Assembly (NCBI GenBank): GCA_905480335.1
Contig: CAJQPY010000011.1
Coordinates: 1-64,000 of the forward strand
DNA from: an uncultured Ilumatobacter sp.
GTDB taxonomy: Bacteria > Actinomycetota > Acidimicrobiia > Acidimicrobiales > Ilumatobacteraceae
DNA length: 64,000 nt
Reading direction: 5' to 3'
Positions 53,077 to 62,067 of the stretch are shown in pieces (position 1 is the first letter of the stretch; each line of letters begins with the position of its first letter). Position numbers and translations under genes: made by a program. A model generated the notes under the pieces. That model was given only the letters and a program-made list of their open reading frames with translations, ran no database searches and had not been told where the DNA came from.

Positions 53077-54114
53077 GTGAACGGCGACACTCCTGACAGG
53101 CCACACGTAAGGATGCGACGTCTTCGGCGCAACGCTGCGCTCCGTGACCTGGTTGCTGACGTGCACGTACGTGTCGACGACCTAGTTGCGCCGCTATTTG
53201 TCCGGGAGGGTATAAACGAGCCGAAGCCCATCGAGTCGCTTCCCGGAGTTGTACAACACACCTGCCAGTCGCTTCGGACTGAGGTCGGCGACCTGATCAA
53301 TCTCGGAGTGAAGGCGGTAATTCTCTTCGGAGTACCAAAACACAAGGACGCACAAGGGAGCGGTGCGTACGATCCTGACGGGATCGTACAGGTCGCTCTC
53401 CGTGATCTGCGTGCCGAGTTTGGCGACTCGATCGTTCTGATGGCGGACCTCTGCGTCGACGAATACACCGACCACGGGCACTGTGGGATCGTCGACGAGC
53501 ACGGAGTAGTCGACAACGACGAAACGCTCAAAATCTATGCCAAGGCTGCGATTGCCCAGGCATCGGCCGGCGCTCACGTCGTGGCACCGAGCGGCATGAT
53601 GGATGGACAGATCGCGGCGATTCGCGGCGCGCTCGATCAGGCGGGATTCCCTGATGTTGCGATTCTTGCCTACTCGGCGAAGTACGCGAGCGCCCTCTAT
53701 GGTCCATTCCGCGACGCCGTCGATGTGTCGATTGCTGATGGCGGCGATCGCAAGGGTTACCAACAGGATTTCCGCACGGCGCGGGAGGCGATGCGCGAGG
53801 TCGCCCTCGACATCGACGAGGGCGCTGACATGGTGATGATCAAGCCGGCGATGGCCTATCTCGACGTCATCACCGACGTCGCTCATCACGTCGACGTCCC
53901 AGTTGCGGCGTACCAGGTGAGCGGCGAGTATGCAATGGTCCATGCGGCCGGTGAACGTGGCTGGATCGATCGCGATGCGGTGGCGCTTGAGCACCTGGTT
54001 GCCATTAAGCGGGCCGGTGCCACGATCATCTTGACCTACTTCACCCGATGGTTTGCTGAGCGTTCGATGGTCTCGCCGTCAACCAGCGTCGATCGAACCG
54101 AGGAGTTCGGATGA
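53077..54114 (+). CDS. hemB: Delta-aminolevulinic acid dehydratase (porphobilinogen synthase)
   Basis: Condenses two 5-aminolevulinates to porphobilinogen. 345 residues; the Schiff-base lysines lie in YSAKYASALYGPFRDA and VMIKPAMAYLD, both intact. The metal region reads ADLCVDEYTDHGHCG: the first and third cysteine positions of the zinc class are present while the middle one is Asp, a mixed pattern I recall in other actinobacteria. GTG 53077 is the start. ATGA links its stop with hemL. Confidence 0.95.
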   Translation: MNGDTPDRPHVRMRRLRRNAALRDLVADVHVRVDDLVAPLFVREGINEPKPIESLPGVVQHTCQSLRTEVGDLINLGVKAVILFGVPKHKDAQGSGAYDPDGIVQVALRDLRAEFGDSIVLMADLCVDEYTDHGHCGIVDEHGVVDNDETLKIYAKAAIAQASAGAHVVAPSGMMDGQIAAIRGALDQAGFPDVAILAYSAKYASALYGPFRDAVDVSIADGGDRKGYQQDFRTAREAMREVALDIDEGADMVMIKPAMAYLDVITDVAHHVDVPVAAYQVSGEYAMVHAAGERGWIDRDAVALEHLVAIKRAGATIILTYFTRWFAERSMVSPSTSVDRTEEFG

Positions 54115-55475
54115 GCGGGATGATTCCGCTCTGCGACGCCGAGACCTGCGTTGCAGCCGGGTGCTCACCGACGGTGTGTACGGGCGCTGGCGTGCCGTCT
54201 AGTCAGACACTCTTCGAGCGCAGTTGCGCAGCCATCCCTGGTGGTGTCAACTCGTCGATCCGGGCCTTTCGGTCGGTTGGAGGTGAACCCTATGTCGTTG
54301 CCCGCGCCGACGGGGCCTCGATAATCGACATCGAAGGCACCACGTACCTTGATCTCGTTCAGAGCTACGGCGCAGTGATTCTCGGACACGCCCACCCGGC
54401 GATTACGGCGGCGGTGTCGACCGCTGCGTCCGACGGGACGTCGTTCGGTGCCCCGACCCCGCGCGAGATGAAACTGGCCGAGGCGATTGCCGAGCGGGTG
54501 CCGAGCTGCGAACGGGTCCGCTTGATGAACTCGGGCACCGAAGCGACGAGTACTGCGATCCGCCTTGCTCGAGGTGTCACGGGGCGCGATCGGATCGTCA
54601 CATTTGCCGGCAACTTTCACGGTGCCACCGATGCCTTACTCGTGGCCGGTGGCAGCGGGATCGCCACCCTCGGTCTTCCAGGCACGGCGGGCGTGCCGAA
54701 TGCGGCGGTGGCCGAGACGATGGTTGCGCCATACAACGTCGTTCCATCGCTAACGGATGAGGTGGCTGCGGTGATCGTTGAGCCTGTGGCAGCGAACATG
54801 GGCGTTGTCGCTCCCGAGCCCGGGTTCCTGCAGGGCTTGCGTGCCGAGTGCGACCGAGTTGGCGCGCTGCTCATCTTCGACGAGGTGATCACCGGATTCC
54901 GCCTCGCTTCGGGCGGTGCGCAGGCGAAGTACGGCGTCGTTCCTGACATCACCTGTTTCGGCAAGGTCATTGGTGGGGGTTTGCCGATCGGCGCTGTCGG
55001 CGGTCGTGCCGATGTGATGGAGAACCTGTCCCCGCTGGGGCCCGTCTTCCACGCAGGGACCTTGTCGGGCAATCCGTTGGCGACAGCTGCAGGATTGGCT
55101 GCGCTTGACCAACTCACCCCGGACGTGTACGCCGAGTTGTCGATGCGTGCCGGTCACCTCGCAGCGCTGATGAGCGACGGGTGCGCCAGCGCCGGCTTCC
55201 CCGCTCGTTTCCCCGTGGTGGGAACGCTCGTCGGCATCGTCTGTGGTGCTGAGGCGGCGAACCCTGTCCGCAATTTCGATGATGCCAGGACGACCGATGA
55301 GTCGGCGTTTGCAGCGTTCTTCCGAGCGATGCTTGCCGAGGGGGTCGCAATGGCCCCAGGGGCCTACGAGGCAATTTTCGTTGGGCTCGCGCACGTCGAC
55401 AGCGTGATCGACCAAATCGGTGCGGCTGCGGCGCGCGCTGCTGCGGTTGCCGTCACCATGTTAGACGACAGCTGA
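54111..55475 (+). CDS. hemL: Glutamate-1-semialdehyde 2,1-aminomutase
   Basis: PLP enzyme of 454 residues that converts the HemA product to 5-aminolevulinate. The PLP lysine is Lys285 in CFGKVIGGGLPIGAVGG; NSGTEATSTAIRLARG and IFDEVITGFR are other class III aminotransferase features. The start at ATG 54111 overlaps hemB (ATGA) and gives a 27-residue N-terminal extension with cysteines at 8, 13, 18 and 23, spaced exactly five apart. GTG 54192 would give a standard N-terminus. Both possibilities remain. Confidence 0.94.
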   Translation: MSGMIPLCDAETCVAAGCSPTVCTGAGVPSSQTLFERSCAAIPGGVNSSIRAFRSVGGEPYVVARADGASIIDIEGTTYLDLVQSYGAVILGHAHPAITAAVSTAASDGTSFGAPTPREMKLAEAIAERVPSCERVRLMNSGTEATSTAIRLARGVTGRDRIVTFAGNFHGATDALLVAGGSGIATLGLPGTAGVPNAAVAETMVAPYNVVPSLTDEVAAVIVEPVAANMGVVAPEPGFLQGLRAECDRVGALLIFDEVITGFRLASGGAQAKYGVVPDITCFGKVIGGGLPIGAVGGRADVMENLSPLGPVFHAGTLSGNPLATAAGLAALDQLTPDVYAELSMRAGHLAALMSDGCASAGFPARFPVVGTLVGIVCGAEAANPVRNFDDARTTDESAFAAFFRAMLAEGVAMAPGAYEAIFVGLAHVDSVIDQIGAAAARAAAVAVTMLDDS

Positions 55476-55533
55476 CGAGCGTCACCCCTGAGGTGCCGCT
55501 CCCGGAGCCGGCTGTTTCGGTACCGTTGGATCA

Positions 55534-56277
55534 GTGAGACAGTTGTTGACGTGGCGTTTCCTTGCTGCCATCGGAGCCCTCGCCCTCCTGGCGTTTGGCG
55601 TCAACAAAACATTTGCCCAGGCGGAGAAGACCGGAGAGATCGCTGCCGCAGCCCCGGCGACGTTCGACGCGGACGGCAACCTGATCTCACGTCGAATCGA
55701 TTTGATTGAGCCGGTTGCGTTCGTCGTCTCTTCGCCCGATTTCGACATCGGGGAAGACGGGCTTTCTGTCGGCGTCCTCGATGCGGTGCTTGATGCAGAC
55801 CGCATTGCGCGGATCGTTCCCGGAACGCCAGGCGAGGTCACGTGTGTAAACTTCGACGATCCGAACCGCTGTGTCTTGGTTGCCGACGTGCTCGGCAACG
55901 CAGTGGTTTGGTTCGCGTTGATGCCCCGTGGACCGAGTGACACTGTCGAATTGGCACCGATTGTCGATTTACAGGACGGCTACGCATTGTTAGTCAATGG
56001 CTGGGAGGTGCTTTACGCCCCGGTGATCGAGCGTGATGCCGACAGCTGCGGTGACGACGTCGTGAGTTTCAGCGATTTCTTGCGTCGCTTCGGACCTGGG
56101 AGCACCACCGTGGTTGACCTTGAGACCCGACAGGTAACCCTGGTGATCTGTGGAGAGGAGTTCATCGAGCCATCGACAACTGCAGGCTATGAGGGCTCGC
56201 TCGACGGCTCGATCGCCACATCTCCTGTGAGCACACTGTCGGTACTGGACCCCGACGTAGTGACGCCCGAGTCCTGA
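55534..56277 (+). CDS. Membrane-anchored hypothetical exported protein
   Basis: A 247-residue protein with an N-terminal signal or anchor (FLAAIGALALLAFGVNKTF) and an extracellular beta-rich domain. Two pairs of cysteines (VTCVNFDDPNRC near 110; DSCGDD and VICGEE near 165 and 200) may form disulfides. A Ser/Thr-rich tail follows. I do not recognise the family. It follows hemL by 58 bases and could share its transcript. GTG 55534 is the start. Confidence 0.65.
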   Translation: MRQLLTWRFLAAIGALALLAFGVNKTFAQAEKTGEIAAAAPATFDADGNLISRRIDLIEPVAFVVSSPDFDIGEDGLSVGVLDAVLDADRIARIVPGTPGEVTCVNFDDPNRCVLVADVLGNAVVWFALMPRGPSDTVELAPIVDLQDGYALLVNGWEVLYAPVIERDADSCGDDVVSFSDFLRRFGPGSTTVVDLETRQVTLVICGEEFIEPSTTAGYEGSLDGSIATSPVSTLSVLDPDVVTPES

Positions 56278-56307
56278 TGGCGATTCGAGGTGAGCCCGGC
56301 GGCCTGG

Positions 56308-57243
56308 TCAGTCGAGAAGCACGTGTGCCGCTGCGAGCCCCGAGTTGTGTGCACCCTCGACCTTTGGGCCGGCAAACGCGTCCCCGGCCAGGACGATCGT
56401 GCCGTCAGCCGTGCTCCAACACGGGTCGGGCCAGATCGTTCGCGGCGCTGCGAGTCGCCATTTTTTGACGTGTGCCTCGAGGATCGAGGCATCACCGATC
56501 CACGGTTTTGCCGCGTGACTGAGCTGTTCGAGGACGTCGTCGTCATCCCAGTGCGCTTCGCTCCAAGTTGGCCTGGCGTGGAAGGTGACCGCCGGCGACG
56601 CGCTGATGCCCTTGGCGGCGTTGTCGCCGATAAAACTGAAAATTTCGTCGCCGTCCTGCACGCCGCCTGACTTCGGTAGAGCGTTCGGACCGTCGAGCGT
56701 AACGAGTAGGCAGATCGTGCGGTCGTATTCGGTGCGCATGGGCGACCCGTCGAAATCGACGTCCGCATCGACCAGCAGCGCTAGCGACTGGGGGATCGGA
56801 CTGGTGAGGATCACTGCGTCGGCCGACCGGGCGCTTCCGTCGTCGATGACGAGTTCCCAACGAGCATTGCCCGATCCCGCTCGAACCGTGAATGCCATGG
56901 TCGAGGTTTCGACAGACACTCCTCTGGCGAGGTCTTTGGCGATCGAGTTCATTCCGCTCGAACCGACGTAGCGCGGGTGGTTGTCGCCACCATCAAAGCC
57001 GTGGTTCCAGACGTGCACCACGCCACGTTCGATCCAGTCGTCGACGCAGGCTTGGAACGCAGGCGTGCGCACTGTGAAGAACTGTGCGCCGTGATCGAGT
57101 CGTGCGTCGCCTATTCGACGGGTTGCCAGCCGTCCGCCGACCGAGCGACCTTTGTCGACGACAGTGACGTCGACGTCATGGGAGGCGAGCTCGCGTGCAG
57201 CCACCAGCCCAGAAATCCCGGCCCCGACGATAACGACTTTCAT
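56308..57243 (-). CDS. FAD-dependent amine oxidase/renalase-like oxidoreductase
   Basis: Flavoprotein of 311 residues. The dinucleotide-binding motif VVIVGAGISGLVAARELA opens the chain, then VVDKGRSVGGRLATRR, and DHGAQFFTVR typical of renalase/monoamine-oxidase-like proteins. The C-terminal TIVLAGDAFAGPKVEGAHNSG is the usual FAD ribityl segment. The substrate is unknown. I use ATG 57243 (MKVVIVG), overlapping the alpha/beta hydrolase stop by 4 bases. Confidence 0.85.
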   Translation of the reverse strand: MKVVIVGAGISGLVAARELASHDVDVTVVDKGRSVGGRLATRRIGDARLDHGAQFFTVRTPAFQACVDDWIERGVVHVWNHGFDGGDNHPRYVGSSGMNSIAKDLARGVSVETSTMAFTVRAGSGNARWELVIDDGSARSADAVILTSPIPQSLALLVDADVDFDGSPMRTEYDRTICLLVTLDGPNALPKSGGVQDGDEIFSFIGDNAAKGISASPAVTFHARPTWSEAHWDDDDVLEQLSHAAKPWIGDASILEAHVKKWRLAAPRTIWPDPCWSTADGTIVLAGDAFAGPKVEGAHNSGLAAAHVLLD

Positions 57244-58097
57244 GCTGACTTGAGGGGGGTGCGCGATGTCGCATCGACTCGCTTGCACCATGCTGTCTCG
57301 GCGCGAGCAAGGAAGTCGAGCAGGATCTCGTTGAATGTGGTCGCGTGCTCGACCATGAAGCCGTGAGCGGCACCGCTGATCACCACGAGCTCGGCGGTCG
57401 GAATCCGTTCGGCCAGCTCCTCACTGTCACCTCGTGGAGTGAGGATGTCCTGGTTGCCGGCCATCACGAGGACCGGGACGTCGATGTTCTCGAGTTCACT
57501 GACCATCGACATGTCGACGTCGAGGAGCGCTTCGACTTGGTTCGCGAACGCGTGCGACGGACGGCCCAGCGCAAGTGGCCCGAGCCACGCCATGGCGGGC
57601 AAGAACCGTCGAAACGATCGTGGGCCGATCACCCAGCGGAAGGCCTCGCGACTCATCATTCCCATGCCGCCCTCAAGGGCGTTGTCGCGCCATTCCATCA
57701 GCAGTTCCTCTCGCCACGGATGGTTCTGCCCGGCGGTGCATGCAAGAGTGATTGATCGGGTCCGTTCGGGGTACTTCACAGCGATGATCTGGCTGATCGC
57801 CCCACCCATCGATGCGCCCACAATGTGAGCGTTCTCGATCTCTGCGTGGTCGAGGACGGCGATCGCGTCATCGGCCATCTGCTCGAGGCTGTACGGCGTG
57901 TGCGGTTTGTCGCTGCGACCTGCACCCCGGTTGTCATGAGCGATCCCTTGATACCACGGGGCAGTGGCGACGCGCTGCAGCGCCCAACCGGCCTTACCGG
58001 CGCCGAGTCCTTGGATGAAGAGGACCGGTGGTCCACCCCGGCGACCCGTCTTCGAGTAGTGGATTCGCGTGCCGTCGCTTGCGCGCACGTAGGTCAT
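57240..58097 (-). CDS. Alpha/beta hydrolase
   Basis: A 285-residue hydrolase with VLFIQGLGAGKAGW (oxyanion), HDNRGAGRSDKP, the nucleophile elbow IVGASMGGAIS with serine, and the C-terminal histidine in GAAHGFMVEHATTF. A complete triad. It resembles 3-oxoadipate enol-lactonase and related esterases but no aromatic-degradation genes are near. Overlaps of 4 bases and 1 base with its neighbours show a minus-strand operon. Confidence 0.87.
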   Translation of the reverse strand: MTYVRASDGTRIHYSKTGRRGGPPVLFIQGLGAGKAGWALQRVATAPWYQGIAHDNRGAGRSDKPHTPYSLEQMADDAIAVLDHAEIENAHIVGASMGGAISQIIAVKYPERTRSITLACTAGQNHPWREELLMEWRDNALEGGMGMMSREAFRWVIGPRSFRRFLPAMAWLGPLALGRPSHAFANQVEALLDVDMSMVSELENIDVPVLVMAGNQDILTPRGDSEELAERIPTAELVVISGAAHGFMVEHATTFNEILLDFLARAETAWCKRVDATSRTPLKSA

Positions 58098-58915
58098 CAG
58101 CGTCCCCCGATTCCGGTGATGGGGAGCCAGTCGAATGCCGTCCCGGTGTTCAGTTCGCCCATTTCCGTCAGCAGGTCGTGGACGTCGGCCTGGACCTTGT
58201 CGGCCAGTTCGAGTTCGGTGAGTGGGCCACGGCGTTTTCGCGGGGGCCGCGTGGCGGGACCGATTTCGACCCGCGCTCGGCGTGAGACCGGACTCGACGT
58301 CGTGGCTGCCGGGAACACGCGGGTCGACGTGGCCAGCGCAGCGCCGATGACGGTGTGATCGATTGCGCCGACCGAGCGGAGTCCGGAGACCGTTGCTGCC
58401 TCGAGGACCACGATTTCGCTGGCTCGCAGCGCTCCGGCAATCTCGTCGGGGTCGTTGAGCAGACCGCCGATTCGACGGTCGAATGCCGCAAGCGGTGCCA
58501 GCTTGCGGCGGCCGACGAAACGAACTGGTCGGTCGACAGCTTCGCTGATAGCGAAAGCGGTGAAGACGGCGCTGTTCGACAGCCGTGGAGAGTTGACGAC
58601 AACGAGCGCTCCGCGTCGTTTCGGAAGGTGCTGGTCACCTCCGGTCGAGACGGCCCAGCGCAGTTGCGCAAATAACATCATGTTGCGAACTAGAACTGGG
58701 TCGCGCCCCCAGTCGTCAGTCGCTCCAGCCGGCTCCTCGGTGACCCGTCGACTGGCCGCGCGGACTCCCTCGGTCGCAGCTGATGTCAGTGCCTCAAACG
58801 TGCTGTTGATCCGGCGGTTGGCGTACGAGACAGTCCGTCCGATTGTTCGGACCGGTGGGGCTGATCCGATGCTTGAGCGGGTGGGGAGCTGGACGACGTC
58901 GGCGAGCGCAGCCAT
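58097..58915 (-). CDS. Acyltransferase-like protein without the HX4D motif
   Basis: A 272-residue protein. The middle part (DDWGRDPVLVRNMMLFAQLRWAV ... RRGALVVVNSPRLSN ... RPVRFVGRRKL) follows the pattern of PlsC-type lysophospholipid acyltransferases, where the catalytic HxxxxD follows the VVVN strand. Here SPRLSN takes its place, so the catalytic histidine and aspartate are gone. It may have become a lipid-binding or regulatory protein. It is coupled to the epimerase-like gene, which ends 1 base inside its start. Confidence 0.55.
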   Translation of the reverse strand: MAALADVVQLPTRSSIGSAPPVRTIGRTVSYANRRINSTFEALTSAATEGVRAASRRVTEEPAGATDDWGRDPVLVRNMMLFAQLRWAVSTGGDQHLPKRRGALVVVNSPRLSNSAVFTAFAISEAVDRPVRFVGRRKLAPLAAFDRRIGGLLNDPDEIAGALRASEIVVLEAATVSGLRSVGAIDHTVIGAALATSTRVFPAATTSSPVSRRARVEIGPATRPPRKRRGPLTELELADKVQADVHDLLTEMGELNTGTAFDWLPITGIGGR

Positions 58916-59886
58916 TAGGCGACCTGCTTTTGGGCGGGCCGTCTAATGACGCCCGGCCACCCGTAGAGATCGTCGATCACCTCGGCAGTGGTTTGCTCTG
59001 GGACGAGGCTAAGCAGTTCTTGCATGCGACCGTTGTCGGCCAGACGACCGTGGCGCAGTAGTTCGGCGATGTGATCAGGCACAGGAGCACCGGCGAGGTG
59101 GCTCATGCGGCGGGCGACTGACCACTGCAGTCCGATGGCCGGGACAGGTAGTCGACGACCGCGGCGGGCCGCTTGCATTGCTGTGATCGAGCCCGAGGCA
59201 ACGACGTTGACCGGTTCAGCGAGTCGTTGCCTCGCAGCAGCAACGATCGCCCTCGCCGCGTCATTCTGACGGATCACGGCGAACGATGGATCGCCGAGAG
59301 CATTGAAGGGAACGGCGGGGAGTCGAAGAAGACGCCCGAGTGGCGACGGGACATGTGGGCCGATCACGGATGCCAGCCGAACGGCGCCGACGGTGACGCC
59401 GACACGCTCGGCCACACTCGCCGCAGTGCGTTCGATGTCGGCGACCGTGTGTCCCCATTCCGATGTGGGTCTAATCGGTGCGAATTCGTCGGGTCGGGTG
59501 AGTGTGCCGGGCCCTGCTCCGTAGACCTCAATGCCGCTGCGGAGGATGACATGCTCGAGCGAACGGCATTCGGCGGCGGCGCCCAGGATGGAGATTGCTG
59601 CGTTGTCGGTGAGTTGTGCGGCCAGTGTTGGGTTGGCGCGGGCATCGGGCTCCCAGACGCCAACATGGACTAAGACGTGAGGATCGAAGTCCATCACCGT
59701 TTCGACGATGCGGTCGTGCTCGTGGGGGTGAATCCGGTGAAACGCCGTACGCTTAAGGCGGCTTCTTGGCGGATCGGCGTCGATCCCCGAGAGTGACTTG
59801 ACCCATGGTTCTTCCTCAAGCAAGTTGGCGACCTGTGTGCCGAGTTCACCGCCAACGCCGCTCATGAACACCCGCTGACCCGCCAT
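58915..59886 (-). CDS. NAD-dependent epimerase/dehydratase-like (extended SDR)
   Basis: An SDR-fold protein of 323 residues. VFMSGVGGELGTQVANLLE provides the glycine-rich NAD motif and VILRSGIEVYGAG the active-site serine strand. Where YxxxK is expected the sequence reads SEWGHTVADIER, so the catalytic tyrosine and lysine are absent and the protein may only bind nucleotide. The start is ATG 59886 (or 59865). Its start codon and that of the divergent M23 gene overlap within CATG, which is unusual. Confidence 0.75.
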   Translation of the reverse strand: MAGQRVFMSGVGGELGTQVANLLEEEPWVKSLSGIDADPPRSRLKRTAFHRIHPHEHDRIVETVMDFDPHVLVHVGVWEPDARANPTLAAQLTDNAAISILGAAAECRSLEHVILRSGIEVYGAGPGTLTRPDEFAPIRPTSEWGHTVADIERTAASVAERVGVTVGAVRLASVIGPHVPSPLGRLLRLPAVPFNALGDPSFAVIRQNDAARAIVAAARQRLAEPVNVVASGSITAMQAARRGRRLPVPAIGLQWSVARRMSHLAGAPVPDHIAELLRHGRLADNGRMQELLSLVPEQTTAEVIDDLYGWPGVIRRPAQKQVA

Positions 59887-60532
59887 GAAACACCACGCTA
59901 GTACCACCCGCCGTCAATTGTTCGGTTCCGTCGGCGGTGCCGCGATCGCCGCTTTCTTCGGTGCTGTGACCCTGCGTGGCGGGCGGCTTGGCGCTGAGCG
60001 AGGACTCGACCTTCTTGATGATCCGGCGTCGGCGATCGAGCGCGCCGTGCGGATGCGACTCGATGACCTGCTCATGTTTCCGGTGCTTCCGGGGCCCGGG
60101 CTCGTTGTGCTCGATAATTTCGGGGGGTACAGCGTGTCCCGGGGCTCGTGTGCGCACCGGGGCATCGACATTTTTCCGACCGATGACGAAGTGCCCAGGG
60201 TGCTCGTGTCGTGCATCGACGGTGTGGTTGAAGGCCAGCGGTTTCTCGCCGGCTCGCAAGGCAACGCATGGGTACTTCAGGACGATGCTGGCGTGTCATA
60301 CCGATATCACCACGTTGGCGAGTTTGAGCCGGGGCTTGAGGTGGGCTCGCCGGTGCGGCGCGGTGACGTGCTCGGGACGGTGGGGTCGACCGGCAATGCC
60401 AACTATCCGCACCTGCACTTTGAGGTTCGGCCCGACGGCGCTTCGTCCGCGTCGGCTGTCAATCCGCTTCCGTTGCTCGCCATTCCGTCACTCAACACGA
60501 CTGTTGGACCCCGCTCGGGTTGCGATCTCTGA
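59885..60532 (+). CDS. M23 family (LytM-like) metallopeptidase, Tat-exported, copy 1
   Basis: Cell-wall endopeptidase-like protein of 215 residues. The twin-arginine signal TTRRQLFGSVGGAAIAAFFG is at the N-terminus. The peptidase domain has the zinc ligands HRGIDI (HxxxD) and HLHFEVR (HxH), with YRYHHVG between, as in active M23 enzymes. It probably cuts peptide cross-links in peptidoglycan, or binds them. It is first of three tandem paralogues, followed by an AT-rich 148-base spacer. Its start overlaps the divergent epimerase-like gene. Confidence 0.85.
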   Translation: MKHHASTTRRQLFGSVGGAAIAAFFGAVTLRGGRLGAERGLDLLDDPASAIERAVRMRLDDLLMFPVLPGPGLVVLDNFGGYSVSRGSCAHRGIDIFPTDDEVPRVLVSCIDGVVEGQRFLAGSQGNAWVLQDDAGVSYRYHHVGEFEPGLEVGSPVRRGDVLGTVGSTGNANYPHLHFEVRPDGASSASAVNPLPLLAIPSLNTTVGPRSGCDL

Positions 60533-60680
60533 AACCCAGAACCACAGAAATATGTCGATCTGATGTCGATAAGGTCACCCATTCGTCATAGATTTATTAT
60601 ATTCGTTTAAGTCACTGAGCGTTTTGACCGATGAATTTTCACGTCAGCGCCGCAATGCGGTGTCGGAAATCGGCAACACC

Positions 60681-61373
60681 ATGAGTATCGATCCCACATC
60701 TCCCGAACCGGCTGTCGGTTGTGAAGCGCGACTGTCGCGCCGTCAGATGCTGCTCAGCGGCGCGGTTGGGTTGTCTGTACTTGCGTTGGGTCGGCTTGGC
60801 TCGGGCTCAGTAGGGGCAGCGACTAGCCAACTGGACAAGCCGGGCTCAGCTCTCGAGAACGCGGTTCGAGTGAGTGCAACAACAACCGCCACCACATCGC
60901 CGCCTCTTGAGGACGGCGACATCCTTTTCCCGATCATTGTGGGCGTCGATGAATATTGCTTCGTTATGGACAATTTCGGGGCATCTCGAGCTGGCGGTTC
61001 TCGTCGTCACGTAGGTGTCGACATCGGAGCCGACGTCAGGCTGCCGGTGATTGCTGTTGTCGATGGCACGCTGTCTAAGAAGTATGAGGACTACGGATCC
61101 TGTAGCGGCGCCGGTCATGGCTGGACGCTTACCGATGAGGTCAACGACGTCGTCTACAAGTTCTTCCATCTGGACAGTCACGAGGAGGGACTTGAGGTCG
61201 GCGACACCGTCACTGCGGGTCAGATCATCGGCTATGTCGGCGAGACCGGGACTAGCGGGGTTTGTAGCGAGCGATACAGTAACTATCACCTGCACTTCGA
61301 GTACCGCCCGGGCGATGAGCCCAACGATTCGTTTGACCTGCTGCAACGGGCACCCAACGTTAGATTCGCCTGA
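60681..61373 (+). CDS. M23 family metallopeptidase, Tat-exported, copy 2
   Basis: A 230-residue paralogue. I start at ATG 60681 instead of the track's upstream TTG. The Tat motif is LSRRQMLLSGAVGLSVLALG. The domain has HVGVDIGADV and YHLHFEYRPG as zinc ligands, with two cysteines (SCSGAG and GVCSER) that could form a disulfide around the active site. About 148 bases of AT-rich DNA (TTTATTATATTC) before it should hold its own promoter. The next copy starts 8 bases after the stop. Confidence 0.85.
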   Translation: MSIDPTSPEPAVGCEARLSRRQMLLSGAVGLSVLALGRLGSGSVGAATSQLDKPGSALENAVRVSATTTATTSPPLEDGDILFPIIVGVDEYCFVMDNFGASRAGGSRRHVGVDIGADVRLPVIAVVDGTLSKKYEDYGSCSGAGHGWTLTDEVNDVVYKFFHLDSHEEGLEVGDTVTAGQIIGYVGETGTSGVCSERYSNYHLHFEYRPGDEPNDSFDLLQRAPNVRFA

Positions 61374-61380
61374 TCCACCC

Positions 61381-62052
61381 ATGGACGATTCCATCTGCAC
61401 CCATCACTCCCGACCGGCCGACGTGTCGAGTGGACTTTCGCGACGGCGGTTGCTGACCGGCGCAGCGGTGACCGCCGGCCTGCTCGCCACGTGGCGGGTC
61501 GCATCGGCGCAGGGCGAGCACCCCCCGATCGACGACGCCGCTACCGCCATGGAACCCGCTCGTCGAATCGACACGTTCGAGGCGCCTGCGGCGGGAGAAA
61601 TCCTTTTCCCACTCCTGCTCGGTGACGAATGGACCTGCTGGGTCGCTGACAACTACGGCGATACGCGAGGTCGGTGTTGTGGTTACTTCCATGAGGGCGT
61701 CGACATCGGAGCCGCCGAACACACCCCGCAGGTGGCCGTCGTGGACGGAGTTCTCATCAAGCGTTACACGGCAGACAATACAACGAAGAACTTTTATGGA
61801 TGGACGTTGCTTGGCGATGACGGCGTCACGTACAAGTATTTCCATAACACGCCGGACGATGCCGGGTGGTCACTTGGCGATCGAGTGCAGCAAGGCGATG
61901 TAATCGGATTCGTCGGCGACACGGGCTCACCCGGGGCCTACCACTTGCACTTCGAGTACCGACCGTTTGATGAGCTTCGAGACAGGGACTGGTCGCAAGA
62001 CCCTTACCCCATTCTGCAACGAATCCCGGGCGCAACCTTTTCCGGAAGCTGA
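61381..62052 (+). CDS. M23 family metallopeptidase, Tat-exported, copy 3
   Basis: A 223-residue paralogue. ATG 61381 is chosen because it is followed by the Tat motif LSRRRLLTGAAVTAGLLATW; the track ORF extends upstream through copy 2. Zinc ligands lie in HEGVDIGAAEHTPQ and YHLHFEYRPF. The middle GWTLLGDDGVTYKYFHN matches GWTLTDEVNDVVYKFFH of copy 2, so copies 2 and 3 are nearest to each other. It is almost certainly co-transcribed with copy 2. Confidence 0.85.
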   Translation: MDDSICTHHSRPADVSSGLSRRRLLTGAAVTAGLLATWRVASAQGEHPPIDDAATAMEPARRIDTFEAPAAGEILFPLLLGDEWTCWVADNYGDTRGRCCGYFHEGVDIGAAEHTPQVAVVDGVLIKRYTADNTTKNFYGWTLLGDDGVTYKYFHNTPDDAGWSLGDRVQQGDVIGFVGDTGSPGAYHLHFEYRPFDELRDRDWSQDPYPILQRIPGATFSGS

Positions 62053-62067
62053 CGTGGACGAACAGGG

